A DNA stretch of 64,000 bases from Jejuia sp047345485 (lineage in GTDB: Bacteria; Bacteroidota; Bacteroidia; Flavobacteriales; Flavobacteriaceae), in assembly GCF_047345485.1 (NCBI RefSeq), contig NZ_JBLFEN010000004.1:386607-450606 (forward strand). Direction: 5' to 3'. A program made the translations under genes and the position numbers. Positions within the stretch are counted from its first letter, which is position 1. The number at the start of each line of letters is the position of its first letter. This document shows positions 20,663 through 29,436 of this stretch, in pieces. The notes beneath the pieces were generated by a model that saw nothing but the letters and a program-made list of their open reading frames with translations, ran no database searches and was not told where the DNA came from.

Positions 20663-23425
20663 TTAAATTTTAAGAGTGAAATGATCTTTAAAAACTCTTC
20701 CGTCCTGAAGTTGGATAGAGAACCAATAATCATCCGCAGGTAATACTTGTCCATTTAATATACCATCCCAACCTTCACCTAAAGGTGATATTTCCTTTAC
20801 AAGTTTACCGTATCTATTAAATATCAGAATTTTTGTATTTGGTTGAAACATTGCAGAAACGCCAAATATTTGCCATGTATCATTTTGTCCATCATTATTC
20901 GGAGTAAAAAATTTAGGAAAACCTATAACCGAAATATTTTCATCAACAGTACCACAGTTGTTTTCTACATCTCTAACAAATACGGTATAAATACCTGGTT
21001 TTACGTTTTCAAATGTATTACCGTCTTGAAATGATGTGCTTATTTCATTATTTATGTTAGCTATACTGTATTGATACAAACCTTCTCCCGTAACGTTAAT
21101 TGTTATTGTATTATTTTGTGTAACATCAATAACTTCTATAGATGTAATAGTAGCTTCATTTGAAGGATCTACAGTAATTACTCTATTAGAGGCGCAACTT
21201 GTAATAGCATTGGTTATTGTTACCGTATATCTTCCAACAGTATTAATATCTATACTGTATGTAGTAGCTCCTGTAGACCAATTGTAAGTAAAATCATTTT
21301 CATTACCATTAATTGGACCAGCATCAATGCGTATCGTTTCAGGGAAAAAATTAGTACAATAATGTACTAATGCCTCTTCTTCAATTTGAGGTTCTAAATC
21401 CACTATTAAATTAACTGTACTAATACCAAAGCAATTATTATCGCTTTCTACACGCGCATAAATATTTTGTATAAATGGTGTTGTGTTAGTGTAAGAGGTA
21501 TCTAGTGTGTTTTTTTCTGTTAGTGCATCTTCATAAGTTTTATAATATGAAATTGAGACATCATCAGGTAAGCCATTTGTTATTCTATCATTTGCATCAG
21601 CTAGATTAAATACATGAAAGCCATCTTCAACACCATCGTCGTCACACTCAGCAATTAAAGTATCAAAAGCATCTGTTATACTAGTGCTTAACGTTAATTC
21701 TGCATAAGAGCTACATAAGGTATCAATATTATAAACTTCAACATAAATAACTTGACCACTACTTGAATTGGCGAAATTAGAGGGGGTTTCTATGCGTTCT
21801 GTTCTAGCAGCGTCTGTATAAAAACGTACCATTAATTCATTATTGCTACCAGTTAAAGTTGTAGTAGCTTTTTCTAAATTATATACTGTTAAACCATCTG
21901 AAAAACCGTCTTCATCACACTGAATTAGTTCTGCGTTTATAACACTAGGGTTTTCTGTAAAACTTACACTAGCTACACCTTCTAATCTGTCTTCACACCG
22001 TCCAGTATTAAGATCAATAAGTACAGAATATAAGCCATTTAAACCATTTTCTATATCAAGAAAACTCTCGGTGTTAGTGAGGTTATTTCCATTTCTTGTC
22101 CATTCATAAGTAGCACCAGTTAGATTTGGGGCTTCTAATCTAAAAGTATCTCCATCGCATAATTGCAAATCAATACTTGTGGAGTCATTATCGCCTATAA
22201 TATCTATTTTTTGAGTAAAAAAAGAAGTTATAAATGGAGGTAAACCTTGTGTGGAATTTCTACTTAATGAGATTTTGTTATGCTGATAGTTACAATCTAA
22301 ACCTCTTGCATTTGGAGCGTTTATAACCGAAAGATTTGGAGAACCAGTAAAGAAAGTTCTGCTCATTGCTCTATAAATTCTACCATCAATACCGAGTTGC
22401 AGTCCACCTCTAAAGCCAACACGCTCATCTATAGTAACAGCACTATTAGAAACATCTGTAGCAGTTATATCATATTGTATTAAAGATGTAAACTGCGCAT
22501 TTGGGTCACTAAACTCAATAGGGTCTGCTGCATCATAATACGCGGTAACATACAATAGTTCATTACTTTGCGAGAATTCTAAACCGTAAGCTGATTGCGG
22601 TTTACTTGCTTGAGACGAATTAATTTGTAATGGTGTTTGGTTTGAAACTTGGCCAGTATTAACATCAAAATCATATAAATACAAACCTGAGGTAACATTT
22701 GCACAGGCTATTTTGGTACCATCTGGTGAAAATTTTAAGTATCCTCTAGGATCTGTTATATTTAAAGATGGAAACGGAGACACTACAGGAGTTGTATTTA
22801 TGCCGCTATCAGTTACTTGATAAGCATAAAATGTATCATAAAAAATCTGATTGTTTTCTATTCTATTAGAAGGGCCAAAAGTTATAACCCAAAGTTCTTG
22901 AGATTCGCAATCTTTTACTACAGCACTAATTTTTTCAGAACTATCATTGCGTAGGTTTATGTTTTTAGCTGTTGGCACTATATCGCCAAAGCCATTATTT
23001 AATCTCATATCTACGATAGAGTAATTAAAACCTAAATCTATAGAATCATTAGGGCCTCTAGTATCCACAGTAAATACGTAAAATAAACTCTCATTATTTG
23101 GTTGTGGAATAACTATAGCCGATTGTGTACTTGAAGGATCACCAAATAAACCACCACTGGTTTGGTTTGCATTTGGCATTGTACGGTGTAGCCTATCCCA
23201 AACGGTAATACCGTCTGTATAAAATAATAAATTCCCCTCTGTGTCAGAGATTGTGGTGCAGCCTTCAGCTGTACTTAGACTACCATCAGTAAGTTCAGAT
23301 ACTGTACCATCATCATTAAAAGTAATACCTGCGTTTTGACCAAAATACCAATTTGCAGCTTGTTTTTGAGCAAATAGGCTAAAGGTTGTAATACATAATA
23401 GTATTAATATGAGGGTGTTTTTCAT
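20663..23425 (-). CDS. T9SS type B protein with N-terminal beta-propeller-like domain
   Basis: A 920-residue secreted protein with signal peptide NTLILILLCITTFSLFAQ. The first 400 residues start KQAANWYFGQNAGITF and contain GCTTISDTEGNLLFYTDG, KFSPDGTKIACAN and GIDGRIYRA, which read as beta-propeller blades of the kind common in flavobacterial T9SS proteins. An Ig/PKD-like domain, two CDDDxDG repeats (LIQCDEDGFSDGL, IAECDDDGVEDGF) and a type B sorting domain (FFTPNNDGQNDTWQI, HFTLKI) follow. It is the first gene of the surface-protein run, with its own possible promoter at 23447-23454. Its C-terminal half matches the next gene, indicating duplication or gene conversion. Confidence 0.88.
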   Translation of the reverse strand: MKNTLILILLCITTFSLFAQKQAANWYFGQNAGITFNDDGTVSELTDGSLSTAEGCTTISDTEGNLLFYTDGITVWDRLHRTMPNANQTSGGLFGDPSSTQSAIVIPQPNNESLFYVFTVDTRGPNDSIDLGFNYSIVDMRLNNGFGDIVPTAKNINLRNDSSEKISAVVKDCESQELWVITFGPSNRIENNQIFYDTFYAYQVTDSGINTTPVVSPFPSLNITDPRGYLKFSPDGTKIACANVTSGLYLYDFDVNTGQVSNQTPLQINSSQASKPQSAYGLEFSQSNELLYVTAYYDAADPIEFSDPNAQFTSLIQYDITATDVSNSAVTIDERVGFRGGLQLGIDGRIYRAMSRTFFTGSPNLSVINAPNARGLDCNYQHNKISLSRNSTQGLPPFITSFFTQKIDIIGDNDSTSIDLQLCDGDTFRLEAPNLTGATYEWTRNGNNLTNTESFLDIENGLNGLYSVLIDLNTGRCEDRLEGVASVSFTENPSVINAELIQCDEDGFSDGLTVYNLEKATTTLTGSNNELMVRFYTDAARTERIETPSNFANSSSGQVIYVEVYNIDTLCSSYAELTLSTSITDAFDTLIAECDDDGVEDGFHVFNLADANDRITNGLPDDVSISYYKTYEDALTEKNTLDTSYTNTTPFIQNIYARVESDNNCFGISTVNLIVDLEPQIEEEALVHYCTNFFPETIRIDAGPINGNENDFTYNWSTGATTYSIDINTVGRYTVTITNAITSCASNRVITVDPSNEATITSIEVIDVTQNNTITINVTGEGLYQYSIANINNEISTSFQDGNTFENVKPGIYTVFVRDVENNCGTVDENISVIGFPKFFTPNNDGQNDTWQIFGVSAMFQPNTKILIFNRYGKLVKEISPLGEGWDGILNGQVLPADDYWFSIQLQDGRVFKDHFTLKI

Positions 23426-23432
23426 CTTTTAC

Positions 23433-23454
23433 ATAGCAAATGCTATCAAAGATA
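23433..23454 (-). promoter_or_regulatory. Possible promoter (-7 box) and small palindrome before the surface-protein run
   Basis: On the minus strand TATCTTTG (23447-23454) matches TAnnTTTG and would start RNA near 23440, about 15 nt before the ATG. The palindrome ATAGCA-AA-TGCTAT (23433-23446) lies right at the predicted start site. No clear -33 TTG is seen. Confidence 0.4.
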
Positions 23455-24282
23455 TTATAAATCCCGCTTTTTTAATAATCTATACGACAAAAAGATAAAT
23501 AGGGCTGTCCAACCTAGAACTATGGCAATTTCATACCAATGCACAGCATAGTCATAAACTAATTCTGCTTTGTTAGGAAACTTTGTCATTGCCACACGCT
23601 GAAAAGGCTGGTCTATAAGTTTATACATAGATTCTAAAGGCATAAAGTTTTTAATTCTAAATGCACCATCAGCGGTTCCCACTATTTTGTAAGCTATCCA
23701 AAATACCAACCATTCAAAAAGATACAAAACAAATAAAAAAGCTAATGCAAATGCTGACCGTTTTACTAACATACCTAAGAATAAGCATAGACTAAAGAAG
23801 CCAACTAATTTTATAAAATATCCAAGCAAATAGTTCATCTCCTGAATAATTATTCCAAATTCATTGTAACTTGAGTAATACAAGCCAATACATAAAGAAA
23901 TTAATCCTATTAAAATTGTAGATACAAATGAGAAAAATACAATGGTATAAAATTTAGATAGTATAAATTCCTTTTTACTTAAGCCATCTATCAAGTTTTG
24001 TTTTAATGTTTTATTACTGTATTCATTACCAATCATACTTACCACTACAATAGCAAAGAAAAATTTAAATTGTGAAGAAAAAAATGTAGTTAAATGCCAA
24101 ATAATAGGAAAGTTAAACACGCCTAATTCTCCTAATTCTAGAGTAAAAAAACCAAAAACATTTATTTTTAGTGATGATAACAGAATAACAAAAAAAGGTA
24201 ATACAAAAGATATAAAAATAAGTATTTTACTTGTTTTATTAAGTAGTAACTTTTGTAATTCTAGTTGTAAAAGTCGTAACAT
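23455..24282 (-). CDS. ABC-2 type transporter permease
   Basis: A 275-residue integral membrane protein with about six hydrophobic helices (for example LIFISFVLPFFVILLSSL and FALAFLFVLYLFEWLVFWIAY). The motif MIGNEYSNKTLKQNLIDGLSKKEF after the second helix is typical of ABC-2 permeases of the bacitracin/lantibiotic-immunity or Nos type. It starts 12 bp after the ATPase gene and surely forms an exporter with it. Substrate is unknown. The pair is transcribed toward the T9SS surface genes, but nothing shows that they share a function. It is not obviously gldF or gldG. Confidence 0.88.
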   Translation of the reverse strand: MLRLLQLELQKLLLNKTSKILIFISFVLPFFVILLSSLKINVFGFFTLELGELGVFNFPIIWHLTTFFSSQFKFFFAIVVVSMIGNEYSNKTLKQNLIDGLSKKEFILSKFYTIVFFSFVSTILIGLISLCIGLYYSSYNEFGIIIQEMNYLLGYFIKLVGFFSLCLFLGMLVKRSAFALAFLFVLYLFEWLVFWIAYKIVGTADGAFRIKNFMPLESMYKLIDQPFQRVAMTKFPNKAELVYDYAVHWYEIAIVLGWTALFIFLSYRLLKKRDL

Positions 24283-24294
24283 GGGTTGTGCGGG

Positions 24295-25191
24295 TTAGTT
24301 ATTATCGGTTAGTTGTAAAAACTGTTCTTCAAGGCTTTCTTTACGTTGTACTAAATGTGTTAATACAATGCCATTTTTAAACAATTGCTTGTTAAAATCT
24401 TCAGAACTTAATGGTGCATTTAAAAATGCAGTAATTAAATGATCTTCAATTTTTACTTTACCAAACGCAGGATTATTTTCAATAAAATCAAGAAGTGGTT
24501 TTTCCGTATTACATTTTAACTCAAAAAAACCATAACTAGAAATCATCTCATCCACACGTCCAGAATATAATTTTTCACCCTTGCGTAATACAACAACATG
24601 CGAGCATACTTTTTCAACTTCATCCAATAAATGAGAAGCTAAAAGTATTGTAGTCCCCTTATTTGCAATGTCTTTAATAATTTGGCGTATTTGGTGTATT
24701 CCTTGTGGGTCTAGTCCATTTGTAGGTTCATCTAAAATCAATATTTCAGGATCGTTTAGTAGGGCAGAAGCAATAGCTAAGCGTTGTTTCATACCAAGAG
24801 AATAGGTGCTAAACTTGCTGTTTTTACGTTCTAGAAGTCCAACAACTTCTAGTTTATCATCAATTTTTGTTATAGCAACATCTTTAATTTTACATACCAG
24901 TTTCAAGTTTTGGTAGGCCGTCATATAAGGGTAAAAATTAGGCCTTTCAATAATAGCGCCTACTTTTTTTAGTGCATCATGTGTTGAAATACTACCGTCA
25001 AACCACTTAAAGTTACCTGCTGTTTTATTTACCACATTAAGTACAATGCCTAAAGTAGTAGATTTTCCGCTACCATTAGGACCTAAAATGCCGTAAACAT
25101 TACCTTTATTGATAGTAAAGGATAGGTTTTTTACTGCTGTTAAATATCCAAAGTTTTTGGTGAGGTTGTTTATTGTTAAAATAGGTTCCAA
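24295..25191 (-). CDS. ABC transporter ATP-binding protein
   Basis: The nucleotide-binding subunit that powers the adjacent permease. Visible motifs: Walker A GPNGSGKST, Q-loop region, signature YSLGMKQRLAIASALL, Walker B ILILDEPTNGLDPQG and switch histidine LLASHLLDEVEK; a C-terminal extension of about 80 residues is usual for ABC-2 drivers. There is no ATG near the 5' end. Two TTG codons lie at 25197 and 25191; I prefer 25191, which gives MEPILTINNLTKNFG and 298 residues. It is divergent from the 25313 gene. Substrate unknown. Confidence 0.92.
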   Translation of the reverse strand: MEPILTINNLTKNFGYLTAVKNLSFTINKGNVYGILGPNGSGKSTTLGIVLNVVNKTAGNFKWFDGSISTHDALKKVGAIIERPNFYPYMTAYQNLKLVCKIKDVAITKIDDKLEVVGLLERKNSKFSTYSLGMKQRLAIASALLNDPEILILDEPTNGLDPQGIHQIRQIIKDIANKGTTILLASHLLDEVEKVCSHVVVLRKGEKLYSGRVDEMISSYGFFELKCNTEKPLLDFIENNPAFGKVKIEDHLITAFLNAPLSSEDFNKQLFKNGIVLTHLVQRKESLEEQFLQLTDNN

Positions 25192-25262
25192 ACGCAAAGA
25201 TTTTATACTGAAATATATTCAGAGATTGATTAGTTATAATGTTAAGACGATGGTACTATAAA

Positions 25263-25297
25263 TTTGTTACATAAATGCTAAGAAAAGCTTAAATTTG
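25263..25297 (+). promoter_or_regulatory. Candidate promoter of the 25313 gene
   Basis: TTTG at 25263-25266 and TAAATTTG (matches TAnnTTTG) at 25290-25297, spaced 23 bp. RNA would start near 25304. This puts the upstream in-frame TTG (25295) outside the transcript and supports ATG 25313 as the start. Confidence 0.5.
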
Positions 25298-25312
25298 AAT
25301 AATGTTGCACTT

Positions 25313-26386
25313 ATGGATGATTTAAAAATATCAAAACGGAAACCCTCTTATCCTATTTCAGATAAATTAGACCATTATCTTTCTGCATATAGCAGAAACC
25401 TTAAGTTGCCAATTTTTTATGAAGATTTACTAAGGTTTCAAGGCGCAATAGAGGTACTAGATGATGATGATCAAGATACACTTTGGGTACGCGTGTACTA
25501 CAGCGAATTTGATAGAAAAGAAATTGATGCCTCTTTAAAAAAAGTATATACAATTTTACATTCTGATGGTAATGAAGCTATTTTTCCTTTTTTAAGCGTT
25601 GATGCTATAGACTACTGTACTTTTGGAAATTCAAAGCCCTTTAGAATAAAGGTTAGAAATGTTTTAAATGATAACTATACCTATTTTTATGTAAAAACCG
25701 CTGATGCTTCTAGAATTTACGGATTAGAGTTAGAGCATATGCTATCTCCTTACAATCTTAACTTTTTAGTGAGTAATAATACGCTTATTGAGGAGCATAT
25801 TGCTGGTATTCCGGGTGATGTTTTTATTAAAAATATATTGCCAAATTGTAACAAAGGTGAAAAAGCACAAATAGCTAAAGAGTTTGTGAAATTTAATGAA
25901 CGCTGTATGATTAGACTTTTAGGCGATATGCGTTCTTATAATTACGTAATTGTGCCTACGCATGATTTTGATAAGGTGGTTTATAAAGTTAGAGCTATAG
26001 ATTTTGACCAGCAGTCCTACGAAGGAAAATTTAATATTTATCGCCCACAGTTTTTTAAAGAAAATCTAGAAATGGTAAAAATTGTTTCAGATTCTTTTCA
26101 AAAACTATCTATAGAACAGTACAAAATAGAAGAACGTTCTATTTTAGTAAAGCGATTAAAAAGTTATAACTCTCGTATTAATGAGCTTTTAGGTGCTATG
26201 GTTAAGGATTCAATTTCAAAAAAGGATCATATAGACTTATTAAAAATTAAAATATTTGAATATACCTATGATGTAAATTTTAAAAAATGTAAGAGTATGG
26301 GAGATATTTTAGAAAAAGCACTCGAATTTTTAGTACATAATTACGAAAACGTAAACCCTTTAAATATTAAAAATAAGCGTATTTAG
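25313..26386 (+). CDS. Conserved protein of unknown function
   Basis: 357 residues from ATG 25313 (MDDLKISKRKPSYPISDKLD). It is soluble, with no signal peptide or membrane span. The N-terminal 160 residues look alpha/beta; the region NERCMIRLLGDMRSYNYVIV..HDFDKVVYKVRAIDFDQQSYEGK has a spacing that faintly recalls a kinase-fold catalytic loop and metal-binding DFD, but there is no glycine loop to support it. The C-terminus is helical and lysine-rich. I do not recognise the family. It is divergent from the ABC exporter and overlaps the stop of the convergent pRiA4b-like gene by 4 bp. Confidence 0.75.
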   Translation: MDDLKISKRKPSYPISDKLDHYLSAYSRNLKLPIFYEDLLRFQGAIEVLDDDDQDTLWVRVYYSEFDRKEIDASLKKVYTILHSDGNEAIFPFLSVDAIDYCTFGNSKPFRIKVRNVLNDNYTYFYVKTADASRIYGLELEHMLSPYNLNFLVSNNTLIEEHIAGIPGDVFIKNILPNCNKGEKAQIAKEFVKFNERCMIRLLGDMRSYNYVIVPTHDFDKVVYKVRAIDFDQQSYEGKFNIYRPQFFKENLEMVKIVSDSFQKLSIEQYKIEERSILVKRLKSYNSRINELLGAMVKDSISKKDHIDLLKIKIFEYTYDVNFKKCKSMGDILEKALEFLVHNYENVNPLNIKNKRI

Positions 26387-26895
26387 TTCCAGTTCTCGTC
26401 AAAATCTAAATTATCATAATTTTCAACGTCTACATCGTCATCAAAAGCATCAAAATCATCAGTTTTGTCTGCTTCAAAAACACGGTCTGGTGCCGTATCC
26501 GGTACTTGCCCTTGCACAAACATTAGGTTAGGGTAGTCGTGCCCTTCAACAACTTCTACAATTTCAGCTAGCTCAACATAAAACGTCCACATGCTTAAAA
26601 AGTCATACACATAAATTAATTTAGTTTGTACTTCGTGTACCACGTCGCAAATCTCTGTTTCGTTCATTAAACGTGCAGCACCATCATCACTTAAATCAAA
26701 TAATGATATTTCTTCACCCTGTTCCCATTGGTCATTACTAACATAAAATGATGCCATTTCTGTGCCGTCAAAACCAAACGATTGTGTGATAATGTTGTGT
26801 AAATCTTCTAAGGAATCTGTCTCGACAATTTCTAAATCACGAAAAATGTCTTCCTCGGTATCGTTGTCTAAAATAACCCTAAATCTGTAAATCAT
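26383..26895 (-). CDS. Plasmid pRiA4b ORF-3-like protein
   Basis: A 170-residue acidic protein starting MIYRFRVILDNDTEEDIFRDLEI, with LHNIITQSFGFDGTEMASFYVSNDQWEQG, the mark of the pRiA4b ORF-3 (IS1096 passenger TnpR-like) family. The C-terminal 40 residues are almost all Asp/Glu/Asn (DDFDAFDDDVDVENYDNLDF), likely disordered. The family name comes from a plasmid gene, but here it looks like a chromosomal conserved gene with no mobile-element signs. Function unknown. Its stop overlaps that of the upstream convergent gene. Confidence 0.8.
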   Translation of the reverse strand: MIYRFRVILDNDTEEDIFRDLEIVETDSLEDLHNIITQSFGFDGTEMASFYVSNDQWEQGEEISLFDLSDDGAARLMNETEICDVVHEVQTKLIYVYDFLSMWTFYVELAEIVEVVEGHDYPNLMFVQGQVPDTAPDRVFEADKTDDFDAFDDDVDVENYDNLDFDENWN

Positions 26896-26970
26896 ACTAA
26901 ATAATTATAGTGTACAAAGATAGATATTTTTGAATCAAATTTAATTTTGAAGTGATAAATGTTACAGCAT

Positions 26971-27000
26971 AAAAAAGCCCCAACATTACTGTTGAGACTT
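26971..27000 (-). terminator. Intrinsic terminator of rho
   Basis: On the minus strand AAGTCTCAACA pairs with TGTTGGGGCTT (two G-T pairs) around GTAA, followed by six T. It stands 31 bp after the rho stop codon. Confidence 0.8.
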
Positions 27001-27031
27001 ATAGTTAATTTGAGTTAGTCAATTCTTTTAA

Positions 27032-28663
27032 TTATCCATTCATAGAAATTAAAAATTCTTCATTATTTTTAGTTTGTCTAAAACGATCATTAATAAACTC
27101 CATTGCTTCTACAGGGTTCATATCTGCTAAATATTTACGCATTACCCACATACGTTGTACAGTGTTAGAGTCTAGCAAAATATCATCACGACGTGTACTA
27201 GAAGATGTAAGGTCTATAGCAGGGAAAATACGACGGTTAGATATTTTTCTATCCAATTGCAGCTCCATATTACCAGTACCTTTAAATTCTTCAAAAATAA
27301 CCTCATCCATTTTAGAGCCAGTTTCAGTAAGTGCAGTAGCAATAATGGTTAAAGAACCACCATTTTCAATATTACGTGCTGCACCAAAGAAACGCTTTGG
27401 TTTGTGTAAAGCGTTAGCATCTACACCACCAGATAGTATTTTACCCGATGCAGGTTGCACAGTATTATAAGCTCTTGCCAAACGTGTAATAGAATCTAAA
27501 AGAATCACAACATCATGCCCACATTCCACCAAACGTTTTGCTTTTTCTAGTACGATATCGGCAATTTTTACATGCTCATGCGCCTCTTTGTCAAAAGTAG
27601 AAGCAACTACTTCTCCACGAACATTACGTTGCATGTCGGTAACTTCTTCAGGGCGTTCATCAATTAATAAAATCATTTGATACACCTCAGGATGGTTTGC
27701 AGCTATGGCATTAGCAACATCTTTAAGCAACATTGTTTTACCAGTTTTAGGTTGTGATACAATCATACCACGTTGTCCTTTACCAATAGGCGCAAACAAG
27801 TCCATAATTCTAGTAGAAATAGTACTTTGTCTATCTGCTAAATTAAATTTTTCTTCGGGGAATAGAGGCGTTAAATGCTCAAAAGCAACTCGATCTCTCA
27901 CCACATTTGGGTCTTGTCCGTTAATTTTACTCACTTTTATTAAAGGGAAATATTTTTCGCCTTCTTTTGGTGGGCGTACGTGCCCTAAAACAGTATCCCC
28001 TTTTTTAAGACCAAATAGCCTAATCTGTGATTGTGATACATAAATATCATCAGGGGATGATAAGTAGTTGTAGTCAGACGATCTTAAAAAACCATATCCA
28101 TCTTGCATTACATCTAGTACACCTTCACTCTCAATAATGGCATCAAATTCAAAATCAGGCTCGCGGTAACGGTTTCTATTGTCTTTATTACCATTATTAC
28201 CTTGGTTTTTATGATTTTTATGCTGGTTATTATTGTCGCGTCTTTGGTTTTGGTTACGCTGTTTATTATCGCGTTGTCCTCTATTTTGGTTGTTATTCGT
28301 GTTAGAGGTTTTTTGGTTTCTATCGTTATTAGGTTTGTGCTCTTTTTTATCAGCAACAGGTTTTTCCTGTGGGGTGTTTTTAGAAGGTGTATTATCTTCT
28401 TTTTTATTATCCTCCTTTTTAGTGTTCTCCGTTTTAGGTGTTTTTTGTACCCTTTGCCTAGGCTTTTTTTCAGCGGGAGTAGGCTTACTTTCTGCTTTTG
28501 GTGCTACGTCTTTAGTAGCGTTAGGGTTAGCTGCTTGGTAATCAAGAATTTGGTATACCAAATCTAACTTTTTCATAGATCGGTACTTTGGGATACTTAA
28601 TTGTTTTGCAATTTCTTGTAAATCAGTAAGTTTCTTTTCTTTTAATTGTGAAATTTCAAACAT
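27032..28663 (-). CDS. rho: Transcription termination factor Rho with extended N-terminus
   Basis: The hexameric RNA helicase that terminates transcription. The first 50 residues are the Rho N-terminal helical domain (FEISQLKEKKLTDLQEIAKQL). Residues 55-170 are an inserted low-complexity stretch rich in Lys, Asn, Gln and Arg (NRGQRDNKQRNQNQRRDNNN), absent from E. coli Rho (419 residues) but usual in Bacteroidota. Then come the RNA-binding cold-shock-like domain (GVLDVMQDGYGFLRSSDYNY) and the RecA-like motor with Walker A SQPKTGKT, Walker B DVVILLDSITRLARAYN and the Q-loop GGVDANALHKPKRFFGAARN. Length is 543 residues. It appears monocistronic with its own terminator. Confidence 0.97.
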   Translation of the reverse strand: MFEISQLKEKKLTDLQEIAKQLSIPKYRSMKKLDLVYQILDYQAANPNATKDVAPKAESKPTPAEKKPRQRVQKTPKTENTKKEDNKKEDNTPSKNTPQEKPVADKKEHKPNNDRNQKTSNTNNNQNRGQRDNKQRNQNQRRDNNNQHKNHKNQGNNGNKDNRNRYREPDFEFDAIIESEGVLDVMQDGYGFLRSSDYNYLSSPDDIYVSQSQIRLFGLKKGDTVLGHVRPPKEGEKYFPLIKVSKINGQDPNVVRDRVAFEHLTPLFPEEKFNLADRQSTISTRIMDLFAPIGKGQRGMIVSQPKTGKTMLLKDVANAIAANHPEVYQMILLIDERPEEVTDMQRNVRGEVVASTFDKEAHEHVKIADIVLEKAKRLVECGHDVVILLDSITRLARAYNTVQPASGKILSGGVDANALHKPKRFFGAARNIENGGSLTIIATALTETGSKMDEVIFEEFKGTGNMELQLDRKISNRRIFPAIDLTSSSTRRDDILLDSNTVQRMWVMRKYLADMNPVEAMEFINDRFRQTKNNEEFLISMNG

Positions 28664-28867
28664 AAATGTTTAATTGAATGCTATTATAGTGGATATAAAA
28701 TTATTTGAGTTTTTCTGAAAAAAAATAGATTTTTTATTCTGAAGAGTTAACAATCTGTACTAGCGACTGTTGAGAATTATTACTGCAATAATACAACTTT
28801 ATTTTAATTAATACTGTCAAAATTATAAAGAAACTACTATTTTTGCTTTCAAGAATTAATAATAACC

Positions 28868-29278
28868 ATGTTACAACGCATTCAAAGCATATACTTACTA
28901 TTAGCAGCAGGCAACGCGCTAGGGCTAATATTTGTATTTCATTTATGGATTACAAATGAAGGCGAAACCGTTTTTGCTTTAGATCAGTTACCTTATTTTG
29001 GGGCTTTTGTAGCATCAGGCGTATTATCAATTATCACTATATTTTTATTTAAAAACAGGAAGCTTCAGTTTGTACTGGGGCGACTTAACATCATATTAAA
29101 CTTTTTTTTACTAGGATTTTTCGTGTATCTATCGCTAAATATATCTGGAGAAACAGTAGTTTCAGAGAAAGGTATTGGGATGTTTCTTCCTATAATTTCT
29201 ATCGTGTTTTTGGCCTTGGCCAATAAAGCCATTAAAAAGGATGAAGATCTTGTAAAATCTGTAGACCGATTACGTTAA
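28868..29278 (+). CDS. DUF4293 family membrane protein
   Basis: A 136-residue inner membrane protein starting MLQRIQSIYLLLAAGNALGL, the hallmark of DUF4293, which is confined to Bacteroidota. It has four predicted helices: residues 5-27, 44-63, 70-90 and 102-122. Each helix pair is separated by short charged loops, and the tail is charged (KKDEDLVKSVDRLR). It is divergent from rho, a common arrangement in flavobacteria. A -7 box TATTTTTG (28838-28845) is present without a clear -33. Function unknown. Confidence 0.88.
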   Translation: MLQRIQSIYLLLAAGNALGLIFVFHLWITNEGETVFALDQLPYFGAFVASGVLSIITIFLFKNRKLQFVLGRLNIILNFFLLGFFVYLSLNISGETVVSEKGIGMFLPIISIVFLALANKAIKKDEDLVKSVDRLR

Positions 29279-29306
29279 ACCTAACATCTTAGTAGTATTA
29301 GTGCGT

Positions 29307-29337
29307 AAGCCCAAGGTGAAGATCTTGGGCTTTTTTT
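29307..29337 (+). terminator. Intrinsic terminator after the DUF4293 gene
   Basis: AAGCCCAAG pairs with CTTGGGCTT around an 8-base loop, followed by seven T. Confidence 0.9.
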
Positions 29338-29436
29338 GTGGCCTTTTTCTATCCCTAAATGAGAGAAAACACTAAAAACTTTTATGAAGTATCACTTGTT
29401 TTATTTGGGCGTCTCCCTGGTAAGGGACGGTATTTT

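Noticed and set aside
20659..20754. Upstream start for the 819-residue surface protein
   Set aside because: It would overlap the preceding gene by 92 bp and bury the signal peptide; TTG 20658 is better.
7910..25191. Cluster could encode the T9SS machine or gliding motor
   Set aside because: None of the gld, spr or por machine genes is present; these are T9SS cargo proteins and an unrelated ABC exporter.
25295..25312. TTG start for the 357-residue protein
   Set aside because: It lies within the predicted -7 box TAAATTTG (25290-25297), upstream of the likely RNA start; ATG 25313 follows.
28114..28567. Long open frames opposite the N-terminal part of rho (low-complexity proteins rich in F, L, S, C)
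   Set aside because: They mirror the Lys/Asn/Gln-rich insert of Rho, have no start signals and no recognisable content.
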